A DNA stretch of 64,000 nucleotides from Neopusillimonas maritima (GTDB lineage: Bacteria; Pseudomonadota; Gammaproteobacteria; Burkholderiales; Burkholderiaceae_B). The notes under the pieces were generated by a model, which made no database searches, had not been told where the DNA came from, and worked only from the letters and a program-made list of their open reading frames with translations. Below are positions 1 through 9,033 of the stretch, piece by piece; position 1 is the stretch's first letter, and every line of letters starts with the position of its first letter. The stretch lies in assembly GCF_040930455.2 (NCBI RefSeq), contig NZ_CP170494.1. One strand, written 5' to 3'. The position numbers and the translations under genes are program-made.

Positions 1-278
1 CGCTTTCCCTTAAGGGTACGCCTTTTCAGGTGAAAGTCTGGAAAGCCTTGGCAAAGTTGCCCGAAGATCAGCTTATTTCGTATAGTGAGCTGGGGCGTAC
101 CGCCGGGGTGTCGCCTGGGGCGTATCGGGCGGTTGGTGTGGCTGTGGGTCGTAATCCCGTCTCTATTATTGTGCCGTGTCATCGAGTTGTGGCCGCAGAC
201 GCACGGCTTACTGGTTATGGTGGTGGCCTGGAACGTAAAGTGGCGCTGCTTGAACACGAAGGTTTTCAGTTACGCTAG
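1..278 (+). CDS. Methylated-DNA--protein-cysteine methyltransferase (C-terminal part; 5' end outside window)
   Basis: This is the C-terminal end of an O6-alkylguanine-DNA alkyltransferase, which repairs DNA by moving the alkyl group onto its own cysteine. The frame is open from base 3, and the residues before the first possible start (GTG at 30) already match the family (GTPFQ then VWKAL), so the true start lies off the left edge. The acceptor motif PCHR is present (IIVPCHRVV), followed by the usual GYGGGLERK and LLEHEGF end. Whether this is a stand-alone Ogt or the last domain of an Ada-type protein cannot be decided here. Confidence 0.9.
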   Translation, partial: LSLKGTPFQVKVWKALAKLPEDQLISYSELGRTAGVSPGAYRAVGVAVGRNPVSIIVPCHRVVAADARLTGYGGGLERKVALLEHEGFQLR

Positions 279-322
279 CAACGTCAGCCCGGCGTTCGGG
301 TGTTTATGATTAAGGCATTCTT

Positions 323-742
323 ATGTGGTTCTGGTTTGGTATAGCGGCTTTGGCCCTAATTGGCGAGGTTCTAAGCGGCACTTTTTATCTATTGTTGATT
401 GCCGTTGGGTTTGCCGCTGCCGGTATCGCCGCCGCGATGGGCACAGGGCTTGCAGTGCAAATTGCGGTTGTTGCCGTCATTACCGGTTTGGGCTTAATCG
501 TGTTGCGTAAAACCCGTTTTTTAAAGAAACGTGAAATAAATGCCGCCCGTAATCGCGATGTTGTTTTAGATATTGGCCAAACCATTATGGTTACGACGTG
601 GTCGGAAGGCAATCGCGCCAAGATTCGCTACCGGGGTGCGACCTGGGATGCGCGTTTGGCCAAAGGGGCAACGCCTAAGCCGGGCCCGCACAAAATTGTA
701 GAAATGGATGGCACGGTGCTGATCCTGGAACCTGAAGAGTAA
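323..742 (+). CDS. NfeD-family membrane protein
   Basis: A 139-residue NfeD-like protein. The first 65 residues form two or three membrane segments, including a glycine/alanine-rich stretch. The remainder, about residues 75-138, has the small beta-barrel (OB-fold) character of the NfeD C-terminal domain. It ends 5 bases before the SPFH gene. NfeD and SPFH/stomatin proteins are known partners that are very often co-encoded and are thought to act together in membrane microdomain organisation or quality control. Family assignment is firm; the physiological role is not settled. Confidence 0.85.
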   Translation: MWFWFGIAALALIGEVLSGTFYLLLIAVGFAAAGIAAAMGTGLAVQIAVVAVITGLGLIVLRKTRFLKKREINAARNRDVVLDIGQTIMVTTWSEGNRAKIRYRGATWDARLAKGATPKPGPHKIVEMDGTVLILEPEE

Positions 743-747
743 CTGTC

Positions 748-1686
748 ATGACATTCCTAGATTCTGATTTTTCGCTGTTCGTATCGATTATCGGTGCCGC
801 ATTGGCTTTTGTTATTGTCGTGAAATCAATCGCGATTGTGCCGCAGCAAAATGCTTGGGTGATCGAGCGTTTGGGTAAATACGATCGTACATTATCGCCG
901 GGCGCGGGCTTTCTTATTCCCTTTATTGAACGCATTGCCTACAAGCACTTGCTGAAAGAGGTCCCGCTTGATGTGCCCAGCCAGGTTTGTATTACCAAAG
1001 ACAATACCCAATTGCAGGTCGACGGGGTGATTTACTTTCAGGTCACTGATCCGATGCGGGCCTCTTATGGTTCATCAAATTATATTTTTGCCATTACCCA
1101 GCTTGCACAAACCACCTTGCGCTCAGTCATTGGCAAAATGGAGCTCGATCGCACCTTCGAAGAGCGGGAGTTAATTAACAGTACCGTGGTAGCCGCGCTG
1201 GATGACGCCGCTTTGAATTGGGGCGTTAAGGTGCTTCGGTATGAAATCAAAGACCTCACGCCGCCAAATGAAATTTTGCGTGCCATGCAGGCACAAATTA
1301 CCGCAGAGCGTGAAAAAAGGGCGTTGATTGCGGCCTCTGAGGGGCGCCGGCAAGAACAGATTAATATTGCAACGGGAGAGCGCGAGGCTTTCATCGCCCG
1401 TTCGGAGGGCGAAAAACAGGCACAGATCAACAAGGCGCAAGGTGAGGCACAGGCGGTACTGCTCGTTGCCGAAGCCACGGCAAAGGCCATTTCACATGTT
1501 GCACAATCCATCAACCAGCCTGGGGGTATCGAAGCAGTGAATTTGAGCGTGGCGGAGCGCTACGTTGATGCATTTGCGAATTTGGCCAAAGAAAGCAACA
1601 CTTTGATATTGCCATCCAACCTATCTGACATCGGAGGTTTAATCGCTTCCGCAATGAAAGTTGTTGATAAAGCCGGAAGCAGCTAA
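748..1686 (+). CDS. SPFH/stomatin-family protein (QmcA-like paraslipin)
   Basis: A 312-residue stomatin-like protein. A single N-terminal membrane segment (about residues 8-28) is followed by the SPFH (Band 7) domain, which starts with the family signature VPQQNAWVIERLGKY. A long alanine/glutamate-rich coiled-coil region runs from about residue 175 to 255 (AEREKRALIAASEGRRQ and following). Members form large membrane-bound rings that surround or regulate other membrane proteins such as FtsH. It sits directly behind the NfeD gene, the standard pairing. Its 3' end is 2 bases from the convergent fbpC stop, with no room for a terminator. Confidence 0.88.
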   Translation: MTFLDSDFSLFVSIIGAALAFVIVVKSIAIVPQQNAWVIERLGKYDRTLSPGAGFLIPFIERIAYKHLLKEVPLDVPSQVCITKDNTQLQVDGVIYFQVTDPMRASYGSSNYIFAITQLAQTTLRSVIGKMELDRTFEERELINSTVVAALDDAALNWGVKVLRYEIKDLTPPNEILRAMQAQITAEREKRALIAASEGRRQEQINIATGEREAFIARSEGEKQAQINKAQGEAQAVLLVAEATAKAISHVAQSINQPGGIEAVNLSVAERYVDAFANLAKESNTLILPSNLSDIGGLIASAMKVVDKAGSS

Positions 1687-1688
1687 GT

Positions 1689-2474
1689 TTAACTGCCTTC
1701 GCCACGCAAATAGGCTTGTGCCCGCTGCGCCATGAGCGCTTCGCGACGAATGAAGTCGGCAACGAAAGTGCTAACCGGGTTATGGTGCAAGCCGTAGGGT
1801 GAGTCCCATTGCACGATATTTCCTTTTTCCATCACACCGATACGATCGGCAATGGCAAACGCTTCCGCCTGATTATGCGTTACCAGTAGGGCAGTATGGC
1901 CGGTTGCCTGAAGAATGTCACGCACCTCGAAAGCCAGCCGCTCCCGAGTGTCGACATCCAGATTCGAGAAGGGTTCGTCTAGCAAAAGGAGTTCGGGTTC
2001 GGGGGCCAACGCACGGGCCAATGCAACACGCTGTTGCTGCCCACCTGACAACTCATGTGGAAAACGGCTTGCTATGTCGGTGAGTCCAACCAGCTCGAGC
2101 ATGTCCATTACGCGATCACGACGCTCGTGACGATTTTTGTGTTGCAGGCCGAAGCCAACGTTTTTTTCAATATTCAAATGCGGGAACAAGGCGTAGTCTT
2201 GAAACATCATGCCGACATTGCGATGCTGCGGTTCAACTTGATAGCCGGGTTCCGATAATAGTGTCTCACTCAGGAAGATTTTTCCCGCACGTAAGGGCTC
2301 AAACCCGGCTATCGAGCGCAAAACCGTCGTTTTCCCACAGCCCGATGCACCCAACAGGCACCCGATATAACCTTTTTGAAGCGTGAGTGATAGGTCGTTG
2401 ACAACCGGCAGTAACCCTTCGGGTGTGTCGTAGGCCAGTGAAATGTGATCCAGCTTTAAATGATCTTCAGGCAT
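1689..2474 (-). CDS. fbpC: Ferric iron ABC transporter, ATP-binding subunit
   Basis: A 261-residue ABC ATPase that powers ferric-iron import through the adjacent permease. Walker A (GASGCGKTT), the signature LSGGQQQRVALARAL, Walker B (LLLLDEPFSNLD) and the switch histidine (VTHNQ) are all present. It is shorter than many FbpC/PotA-type ATPases, which carry a regulatory C-terminal domain of about 100 residues, so that domain is reduced or absent. It is last in an fbpA-fbpB-fbpC operon read leftward, 8 bases after the permease. Iron specificity is inferred from the operon and from the Fur-like box upstream of fbpA. Confidence 0.88.
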   Translation of the reverse strand: MPEDHLKLDHISLAYDTPEGLLPVVNDLSLTLQKGYIGCLLGASGCGKTTVLRSIAGFEPLRAGKIFLSETLLSEPGYQVEPQHRNVGMMFQDYALFPHLNIEKNVGFGLQHKNRHERRDRVMDMLELVGLTDIASRFPHELSGGQQQRVALARALAPEPELLLLDEPFSNLDVDTRERLAFEVRDILQATGHTALLVTHNQAEAFAIADRIGVMEKGNIVQWDSPYGLHHNPVSTFVADFIRREALMAQRAQAYLRGEGS

Positions 2475-2482
2475 AGCGTGGT

Positions 2483-4243
2483 TTAGTGTCCGGATTGCAA
2501 TTGCTTTCGGGCCAATACAATAACCGGCAGCAACCCTGCCAGTACGATGGCCAGTGCAGCGACGGCGCCTTCTTCGTATGTCCCGCGTGCGGCCTCGGCG
2601 TAAAGCCAGGTGGCCAGCGTTTCGAAATTGACAGGCCGTAATAATAACGTGGCCGGCAATTCTTTCATGGTGTCGACGAAAACCAATAAGGCAGCCGCGC
2701 CCAGGGCGGGGCGCAATAAAGGTAAATGAACTCTTTTCAATGTTCCCGTTGCCGACTCACCCAGCAAACGCGAGGCCTGCTCTAGTGAAGGCGGAATGCG
2801 TGCCAACCCCGATTCGATTCCTCCCACGGAAATGGCGAGAAATCGGATGACATAAGCACAGACCAATGCGGTGGTCGATCCCATAAGGATGAGCCCGGGG
2901 CTGTGGTCGGAAAACACTTCCACGAGCCAGCCGATGGCATTGTCGAAATAAATGAGCGGGGTGAGCAGGCCAATGGCCAACACCGTGCCGGGCAGGGCAT
3001 AGCCGATTGTGGAAATACGGGCCAGCGCATGATAGGTACCGGACCATGACGAGGCGCGCGCGCCTCGCGCGGCCCAGGTCACCACCAAGCCGCAAAAAAC
3101 CACCACCAAGGTGGCGATGAGTGCGATTCGCAGTGTGTTAAAGCCACTCAATAAAAGCTGCTCCGAGACCCCGCCCTTGATTTGCAAATGCTTGATGGTT
3201 TCGTTAAGCAAGTAAAGCGCCGGCGCAATAAAGCCCACTACGATGGGAATCCAGCCTAATATGACTGCCACAAGTGCGGCCATGCCTTTAAGCTGCTTGG
3301 GTTGGACGGGACGCATGCGTTGGGTGTTGGCATAACGCTGCCTTTTGCGCCCCTGACGTTCAAGCAAAATCAACCCCACTACAATCGCCAACATGGCCAG
3401 TGCGATTTGTGCTGCACCGGCCAAATCGGTTCGCGTAACCCAGGTGGTATAAACCGAAACGGTTAGTGTATGTACACCCAAAAACTCAGACGCCCCGATA
3501 TCATTCAGTGTTTCCAATAGGGCAAGACTTACCCCCACGGCAATAGCTGGACGCGCCAGGGGCAGGGCAACGCGAAGGAATACACCCCTACCGGATAAGC
3601 CCAGAATACGCCCGGCTTCCAGCAAACTGGCCGCTTGTGTTGAAAACATCACACGCGTGCTTAAATAAACATAAGGGTAAAGAACAAAGCCCAATAAGAA
3701 AATGGCGCCGGGGAGTCCACGGATATCGGGCAGATGAAATTCACGTGCACTGGAATAGCCCAGAATGCTGCGGATGAGCTCCTGAACTGGGCCAATGGGG
3801 TGAAGGAGATCGAGATAGGCAAACGCAACAATATAAGTGGGGACCGCCAGCGGTAATAAAAGGGCCCACGATAAGATGCGCTGCGAAGGAAAGCTAAAAG
3901 CCGTAACCAACCAGGCTGCACCAGTGCCTAAACAGGTTACAAGCACACCCACGCCCAGCAACAATAAAACGGTATTTTGAAACGCGGTGGGGATAACGTA
4001 ATTAAGCAGGTGCACCCAGTGCTCAAGCGAGCCGCTGGCGGCTAACCCGCCTAACGTTAAAACCGGCGTGATAACGCATATTGCAATGAATAATGCGCCC
4101 AGCCGCCAGCCGGCATCGGATCCAAATTGGAGAGGGCGGGGTAGCGGCAAACGAGTCGGTTCCTGAAATGAAGCAGGCTGCACACCCTGCGGCTGTGCAG
4201 CCTTCACAGAAGGGTTGAACGAGTTGTTATTGATCGAACCCAA
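2483..4243 (-). CDS. fbpB: Ferric iron ABC transporter, fused permease
   Basis: A 586-residue inner-membrane permease with two copies of the binding-protein-dependent permease module in one chain. Each carries an EAA-type loop (EAGRILGLSGRGVFLRVALPLARPA and EQASRLLGESATGTLKRVHLPLLRPAL regions), and there are about twelve membrane segments. This is the usual FbpB/FutB form. The start is uncertain: a TTG at 4243 lies inside the end of fbpA (17-base overlap), and the next possible start is a GTG 12 codons later. The residues before the first membrane helix are polar and proline-rich, so either start is compatible. Confidence 0.88.
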   Translation of the reverse strand: MGSINNNSFNPSVKAAQPQGVQPASFQEPTRLPLPRPLQFGSDAGWRLGALFIAICVITPVLTLGGLAASGSLEHWVHLLNYVIPTAFQNTVLLLLGVGVLVTCLGTGAAWLVTAFSFPSQRILSWALLLPLAVPTYIVAFAYLDLLHPIGPVQELIRSILGYSSAREFHLPDIRGLPGAIFLLGFVLYPYVYLSTRVMFSTQAASLLEAGRILGLSGRGVFLRVALPLARPAIAVGVSLALLETLNDIGASEFLGVHTLTVSVYTTWVTRTDLAGAAQIALAMLAIVVGLILLERQGRKRQRYANTQRMRPVQPKQLKGMAALVAVILGWIPIVVGFIAPALYLLNETIKHLQIKGGVSEQLLLSGFNTLRIALIATLVVVFCGLVVTWAARGARASSWSGTYHALARISTIGYALPGTVLAIGLLTPLIYFDNAIGWLVEVFSDHSPGLILMGSTTALVCAYVIRFLAISVGGIESGLARIPPSLEQASRLLGESATGTLKRVHLPLLRPALGAAALLVFVDTMKELPATLLLRPVNFETLATWLYAEAARGTYEEGAVAALAIVLAGLLPVIVLARKQLQSGH

Positions 4244-5258
4244 CTTTGTCTACCAGCTTACTGGCTTCTTTACGATGCTTGGCGATTTCAACCAGCGGCA
4301 GCGGATCGACTTTAAGTGGCCCGAAACTCGCGACAACAGGATCAAGCTTAACACCGGCGCGAACCGGATACTCATAATTGGCTTGTGCATACATTTGCTG
4401 GGCTTTATCTGACACCAGATACTCCAGCAATGCCAGCGCGTTGTCTTTGTTAGGGGCATATTTTGCCACAGCTGCGCCGGAGATGTTTACATGGGTACCC
4501 TGGCTTTTTGTGGAGGCAAAAGTAGGGCGAATGACTTTAATGGCCTGGCCCCATTTGTGGTTGTCGCTGCCGGGTTCGGCATTTTTCATGCGGCCTACAT
4601 AATAAGCGTTTGCGATGCCAATGTCGCAAATCCCACCCAGAATATCGCGGGCAACATCGCGATCACCCCCTGCAGCTTTGCGCCCCAGGTTTGCTTTAAC
4701 GCCTTCCAGCCACGTCTCTGTGGCCTCAACACCGTTGTGCGCGATCATGGCTGCGATGAGCGCTGTATTGTATGGGTGCTGACCTGAACGGATGCACACC
4801 TTGCCTTTCCATTTGGGGTCGGCAAAGTCTTCATACGTGAGGCTGTCGATGTTGAGTTCTTTTGCTACGTAGGCAACACGGTCGCGTAAGGAAAGGGCGT
4901 ACCAATGGTTGTCGGCGCCGCGCAAATTGGCGGGAATAACTTCGGTAAGTGTCTTGGACTCAACGGGCTGGGTGATGCCGCCCTGTACCAGGTCGATCAA
5001 GTTGCCAATGTCAACCGTCATCAGCACATCGGCGGGTGATTTATCGCCTTCAGCCTTAACACGTTCAAGTAGGCCGTCTTTAACAAATACGGTGTTTACG
5101 TTGATACCGGTATCGGTTTTGAATTGTTCAATAATCGGCTGTATCAAGCCTGGTTCGCGCGTGGTGTACAGATTTACTTCGTTGGCCTGCGCAGACGCAG
5201 CGGTGAATAGTCCGGAAAGTGCGATTGCAGATAGCAGAGCACGGGAAAATAACTTCAT
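4227..5258 (-). CDS. fbpA: Ferric iron ABC transporter, periplasmic binding protein
   Basis: A 343-residue periplasmic binding protein with a clear signal peptide (MKLFSRALLSAIALSGLFTAASAQA, cleaved near residue 25). The mature protein starts NEVNLYTTREP, typical of the FbpA/FutA family that binds free or anion-chelated ferric iron. The C-terminal ANYEYPV region holds the conserved tyrosines of the iron site. CGGAG stands a suitable distance before the ATG. It is first in the fbpABC operon. A Fur-type sequence about 110 bases upstream suggests repression when iron is plentiful. Confidence 0.9.
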   Translation of the reverse strand: MKLFSRALLSAIALSGLFTAASAQANEVNLYTTREPGLIQPIIEQFKTDTGINVNTVFVKDGLLERVKAEGDKSPADVLMTVDIGNLIDLVQGGITQPVESKTLTEVIPANLRGADNHWYALSLRDRVAYVAKELNIDSLTYEDFADPKWKGKVCIRSGQHPYNTALIAAMIAHNGVEATETWLEGVKANLGRKAAGGDRDVARDILGGICDIGIANAYYVGRMKNAEPGSDNHKWGQAIKVIRPTFASTKSQGTHVNISGAAVAKYAPNKDNALALLEYLVSDKAQQMYAQANYEYPVRAGVKLDPVVASFGPLKVDPLPLVEIAKHRKEASKLVDKVGFDQ

Positions 5259-5360
5259 GAAGAGACTCCGAAGCGGAAATAGGCGTTGTTACGAATTAAT
5301 GATAAAGCCGCACGCAGTGCACTGCTTGCACGGCTGGATGAAAACACTGTTGAGTTTGTA

Positions 5361-5383
5361 AATAACAATGATTCTCAAATAGA
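5361..5383 (-). promoter_or_regulatory. Fur-box-like operator upstream of fbpA
   Basis: Read on the minus strand, the core at 5364-5376 is GAGAATCATTGTT, which matches 10 of 13 positions of the right-hand part of the Fur consensus (GATAATCATTATC). The left-hand part is poor, giving about 11 of 19 overall. The site is about 105 bases upstream of the fbpA start in an AT-rich region. Fur control of fbpABC is well established in related bacteria; here it is inferred from sequence only. Confidence 0.6.
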
Positions 5384-5674
5384 ATAGCATAAATCAGGAA
5401 TAAAGGGGTATGGTCTTGTCGTAATAAAGCGTAAACACTCTATTATTGCCGGGTCAGGCAAATGGGAAATAAACCGTCAAACAACTTGAAAAGTTGTGGT
5501 CTAACAACTTATCTATTGAAATTACAGGATAAATTGGTAAAATTATAGTAAGCCTGAAAATCAGATATGGGCAGGTATGGCAAACCTAAATGCAGTGTAT
5601 TAATGCAATTATGCTGAAGGCTTGCTAATAAAACGGCATATATTATGCTCTAACCACCGAAGAAGACACTTATT
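5384..5674. other. AT-rich intergenic region between fbpA and fpr
   Basis: The divergent gap between fbpA and the ferredoxin reductase gene is 416 bases and is the only gene-free stretch over 300 bases in the window. It is visibly more AT-rich than its surroundings. It holds the Fur-like box near fbpA, a dyad plus promoter for fpr (annotated separately) and several short TA-rich runs. I see no credible small protein or structured RNA in it. Confidence 0.6.
5481..5543 (+). promoter_or_regulatory. Putative fpr promoter with upstream dyad
   Basis: A perfect 7-bp inverted repeat, ACAACTT (5481-5487), GAA, AAGTTGT (5491-5497), is followed by a third copy of ACAACTT at 5504-5510. Directly downstream are a candidate -35 TTGAAA (5516-5521) and, after 16 bases, a -10 TAAAAT (5538-5543). 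The dyad just upstream of -35 fits an activator such as a LysR-type regulator. In pseudomonads fpr genes are activated by FinR, but no such gene is in this window, so the regulator is unknown. Confidence 0.45.
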
Positions 5675-6451
5675 ATGGCAGCTTTCAATTCAGAAAAAGT
5701 TCTCAGTGTTCATCACTGGAACGAAACGCTTTTTTCCTTTACCACCACGCGCGACCCCGGCTTGCGTTTCCACAATGGACACTTCGTTATGCTGGGTCTG
5801 GAAGTGGAAGGCAAACCGCTGCTGCGTGCTTATAGCATCGCTAGCGCCAACTACGAAGAAAACCTCGAGTTTCTTAGCATTAAGGTGCCCGACGGTCCAT
5901 TAACGTCGCGCTTGCAGCATTTGAAGGTGGGCGATGAAGTACTGGTTAGCAAAAAGCCGGTTGGCACGCTGGTTGTGGACGACCTGAATCCGGGCAAACA
6001 TCTTTACCTGTTCGGTACAGGCACGGGCCTTGCTCCTTTCATGAGCATTATCAAAGATCCCGAAGTCTACGAGCGCTTCGACAAAATCGTTCTCATGCAT
6101 GGCGTGCGCTTCGTTAGTGAGCTGGCCTATGCCGATTTCATCGAAAATGAGTTACCCAACAACGAATTCTTCGGTGACATGGTGCGCGAGAAGCTTATTT
6201 ATTATCCGACGGTTACACGCGAAGAGTTCCAGAACAAAGGGCGTATTACCCATGCGATTGAAAGTGGTGATTTTGCCCGCAAAACCGGCTTGCCCGATCT
6301 GAACCCCGAAACCGATCGCGCAATGATCTGCGGTAGCCCTGCGATGCTGGAAGATATCAGCAATATGCTTGATACCCGCGGCTTTACCATTTCTCCGGGG
6401 GTCGGCGATCCTGGCGACTACGTTATTGAGCGCGCTTTCGTGGAAAAATAA
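5675..6451 (+). CDS. fpr: Ferredoxin--NADP reductase
   Basis: A 258-residue FAD enzyme that moves electrons between NADPH and ferredoxin or flavodoxin. The FAD-binding motif RAYSIAS is near residue 50, the nucleotide-binding stretch LFGTGTGLAPF near residue 112, and the C-terminal end VIERAFVEK is typical of the short bacterial (Azotobacter/Pseudomonas FprA) class. Such enzymes support iron-sulfur and oxidative-stress metabolism. Being divergent from the iron importer, with oxyR nearby, fits that role. It has its own candidate promoter upstream. Confidence 0.93.
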   Translation: MAAFNSEKVLSVHHWNETLFSFTTTRDPGLRFHNGHFVMLGLEVEGKPLLRAYSIASANYEENLEFLSIKVPDGPLTSRLQHLKVGDEVLVSKKPVGTLVVDDLNPGKHLYLFGTGTGLAPFMSIIKDPEVYERFDKIVLMHGVRFVSELAYADFIENELPNNEFFGDMVREKLIYYPTVTREEFQNKGRITHAIESGDFARKTGLPDLNPETDRAMICGSPAMLEDISNMLDTRGFTISPGVGDPGDYVIERAFVEK

Positions 6452-6545
6452 GGGTTTTCATTGCTGCGGTGGGCTGTTAATTTTGTCTATAGAAAGATAA
6501 ACTCTAATAGTATTTTCAACTCCAATACTTATGTAGAGACTTATC

Positions 6546-6932
6546 ATGACAAAACAGGTTATTCACTCGAACGACGCCCCCGCAGCAGTAGGCCCATACT
6601 CTCAAGCCATTGCGGCCGGCTCAGGGAAAACGGTCTATTTATCGGGTCAAATTGGGCTTGAACCTGGTACGGGCGAATTGGTGTCCGAAAATTTTGAAGG
6701 GCAGGTTCGCCAGTCATTTGCCAACCTAAAAGCGGTGATCGAAGCGGCTGGTGGCACGCTCGACAGTATTGTTCGATTGAATCTGTATTTAACCGATCTT
6801 TCCAAGTTTGCCGGCGCCAACGCGATCATGGCCGACATCATTCCCGAGCCTTTCCCTGCCCGCAGCACAATTGGTGTTGCCAGTTTGCCCAAAGGGGCGC
6901 AGTTTGAGGTAGACGCCATTATCGTGGTTTAA
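6546..6932 (+). CDS. ridA: RidA-family reactive enamine/imine deaminase
   Basis: A 128-residue RidA (YjgF/YER057c) protein, which hydrolyses the reactive 2-aminoacrylate released by PLP enzymes such as threonine dehydratase. The family signature ARSTIGVASLPKGAQFEVDAI includes the catalytic arginine and the conserved glutamate. Length is normal. It lies 23 bases upstream of recG on the same strand and may be co-transcribed with it. Confidence 0.92.
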   Translation: MTKQVIHSNDAPAAVGPYSQAIAAGSGKTVYLSGQIGLEPGTGELVSENFEGQVRQSFANLKAVIEAAGGTLDSIVRLNLYLTDLSKFAGANAIMADIIPEPFPARSTIGVASLPKGAQFEVDAIIVV

Positions 6933-6955
6933 CACACCACTGCAGGCTTGCCTGG

Positions 6956-9013
6956 TTGAAACGAAAAACGGTGGCAACAAGCACATTGTCGGCAACGGAA
7001 CGTCGCCTTCAGCGTCTTGGGTTGCGAACGCCCCAAGATTGCGTCATTCATTTGCCCATCCGCTACGAAGATGAAACGCAATTGCATCGCATCGCTTCGG
7101 CGCGCGTTGGGCAAACAGTGCAACTGGAAGGCGAAATTTCCTATAACGAAGTACAGCTTCGTCCACGTCGTCAGCTTGTTGCCTTATTAAGAGACGACAC
7201 AGGCAGCATATTCCTGCGCTGGCTGCACTTCTACCCCAACCAGCAAAAGCAGGTTTCGAAAGGGCAATTAGTCCGTGTTCGCGGCGAAATTCGGTCTGGT
7301 TTCAACGGCTTGGAAATCGTGCATCCGCGCGTCAGCAGAGCAGGAGGGGCGCTTGCTTCCACATTCACTCCCGTGTATTCCACCACAGATGGGTTAACAC
7401 AACCTGTTTTGCGGAAAATTATCGGGCAGGCACTTGAAAGCGCCGACCTTTCCGATACATTGCCGGACACAATTCGCCATCGTTTCAAGCTGATGCCGTT
7501 TGCTCAAGCAGTACGCACGCTTCACTACCCACCAACGCAAACCACGCTCTCCAGCCTTGAAGAACGTTCCCATCCTGCCTGGCAACGGATAAAGTTTGAC
7601 GAGCTTTTGGCACAACAACTGTCTCTGGCTTCAGCGCGGGCATTACGCCTGGAGCAAACGGCAACCCCGCTGAACGCCAATCATGAACCGCTGTTTAATG
7701 CCTTGCGTGAACGCCTGCCTTTCGCATTGACCCGCGCGCAAGAACGGGTCATCAACGAAATTAGCCAAGATCTGTCACGCGCGTATCCCATGCATCGTTT
7801 GTTGCAGGGCGATGTTGGCAGCGGGAAAACGATTGTGGCTGCGTTTGCTGCGCTTAAAGCAATTTCAAGTGGTGCCCAAGTGGCGGTGATGGCACCAACC
7901 GAATTATTGGCCGAACAGCACTATCACAAATTGCAGGCCTGGATGACGCCTTTGGGTGTTCAGGTTCAATGGTTAAGCGGAAGCCAGAAGAGCAAAAACA
8001 AACAGCAAGTTCTAGGCTCCATTGCCGGCGGCGAAACGCAATTGGTCGTGGGCACTCAAGCGCTCATTCAAACTTCGGTTGAGTTTCATTGTTTAGGGTT
8101 GGTGATCCTGGATGAGCAGCACCGTTTTGGCGTGGGGCAACGGTTGGCACTAGGGCAAAAAGGTGAGCAGCAGGTCTCTCATGCGCCGCTGCTGCCGCAT
8201 CAGCTCAATATGAGCGCCACCCCGATTCCACGCACATTGGCCATGACACTGTTTGCCGATCTCGACGTTTCGGTGCTCGACGAGCTGCCGCCTGGGCGCC
8301 GGGCGGTTGTAACGAAGTTGGTTGCCGACAGTCGTCGGCAGGAACTCATTGCGCATATCCATTCCGAGATACAGAAAGGGCGGCAAGTGTACTGGGTGTC
8401 CCCATTGGTTGAAGAAAGTGAGGCGCTGCAATTGCAAACCGCTGTGGATACCCATGCTTATTTACAGCAAACGTTGCCGGATTTAAGTATTGGCCTGGTT
8501 CACGGCCGCCTGAAGTCTGCCGAGAAAACCGAGGTAATGGAAGCGTTTCGCAGCGGTGAAATATCCCTGCTGGTTGCCACAACAGTGATCGAAGTCGGGG
8601 TCGATGTACCGAATGCAACGTTAATGGTGATCGAACATGCCGAGCGATTCGGCTTGGCGCAGTTGCATCAGCTGCGCGGTCGCGTCGGCCGTGGTGCCGA
8701 GCAATCAGTTTGTGTTTTGCTTTATCAGCCGCCTTTGTCGGCTATTGCGCGTCAACGCTTGCGCACTATGTACGAAACAACAGATGGTTTTGAGGTTGCT
8801 CGCCGTGACCTGGCGCTGAGGGGGCCGGGCGAGTTTCTTGGTTTAAGGCAGTCGGGCGTGCCGCTTTTGCGTTTTGCCGACATCGAAACGGATACCGCTC
8901 TTGTCGAACAAGCCCAGTCGCTTGCCACCGAACTATTGTCGAATGCACGCGACATTGCGCAGGTGCATCTTGATCGATGGATGAAAGGCAAACATGTTTA
9001 TTTACGCAGTTAA
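6956..9013 (+). CDS. recG: ATP-dependent DNA helicase RecG
   Basis: A 685-residue branched-DNA helicase that remodels stalled replication forks and Holliday junctions. An N-terminal wedge/OB region (about residues 20-170) is followed by Walker A GDVGSGKT (about residue 285), the DEQHRFGVGQR box, MSATPIPRTLAMT, and the C-terminal helicase motif VGRVGRG-like LRGRVGRG. Full length for the family. The listed start is a TTG at 6956, since no ATG lies near the conserved N-terminus; a GTG at 6971 is the alternative. oxyR follows after 20 bases, an arrangement also known in pseudomonads. Confidence 0.95.
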   Translation: MKRKTVATSTLSATERRLQRLGLRTPQDCVIHLPIRYEDETQLHRIASARVGQTVQLEGEISYNEVQLRPRRQLVALLRDDTGSIFLRWLHFYPNQQKQVSKGQLVRVRGEIRSGFNGLEIVHPRVSRAGGALASTFTPVYSTTDGLTQPVLRKIIGQALESADLSDTLPDTIRHRFKLMPFAQAVRTLHYPPTQTTLSSLEERSHPAWQRIKFDELLAQQLSLASARALRLEQTATPLNANHEPLFNALRERLPFALTRAQERVINEISQDLSRAYPMHRLLQGDVGSGKTIVAAFAALKAISSGAQVAVMAPTELLAEQHYHKLQAWMTPLGVQVQWLSGSQKSKNKQQVLGSIAGGETQLVVGTQALIQTSVEFHCLGLVILDEQHRFGVGQRLALGQKGEQQVSHAPLLPHQLNMSATPIPRTLAMTLFADLDVSVLDELPPGRRAVVTKLVADSRRQELIAHIHSEIQKGRQVYWVSPLVEESEALQLQTAVDTHAYLQQTLPDLSIGLVHGRLKSAEKTEVMEAFRSGEISLLVATTVIEVGVDVPNATLMVIEHAERFGLAQLHQLRGRVGRGAEQSVCVLLYQPPLSAIARQRLRTMYETTDGFEVARRDLALRGPGEFLGLRQSGVPLLRFADIETDTALVEQAQSLATELLSNARDIAQVHLDRWMKGKHVYLRS

Positions 9014-9033
9014 CAACGGGATCAGGAGTTGCC

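Noticed and set aside
1080..1514. A 144-codon frame antisense to the SPFH gene, rich in cysteine, serine and alanine
   Set aside because: Composition follows from the coiled-coil codons on the other strand; no independent evidence of coding.
6461..6661. A 66-codon frame overlapping the start of ridA
   Set aside because: Different frame from ridA, no family similarity and no ribosome-binding site.
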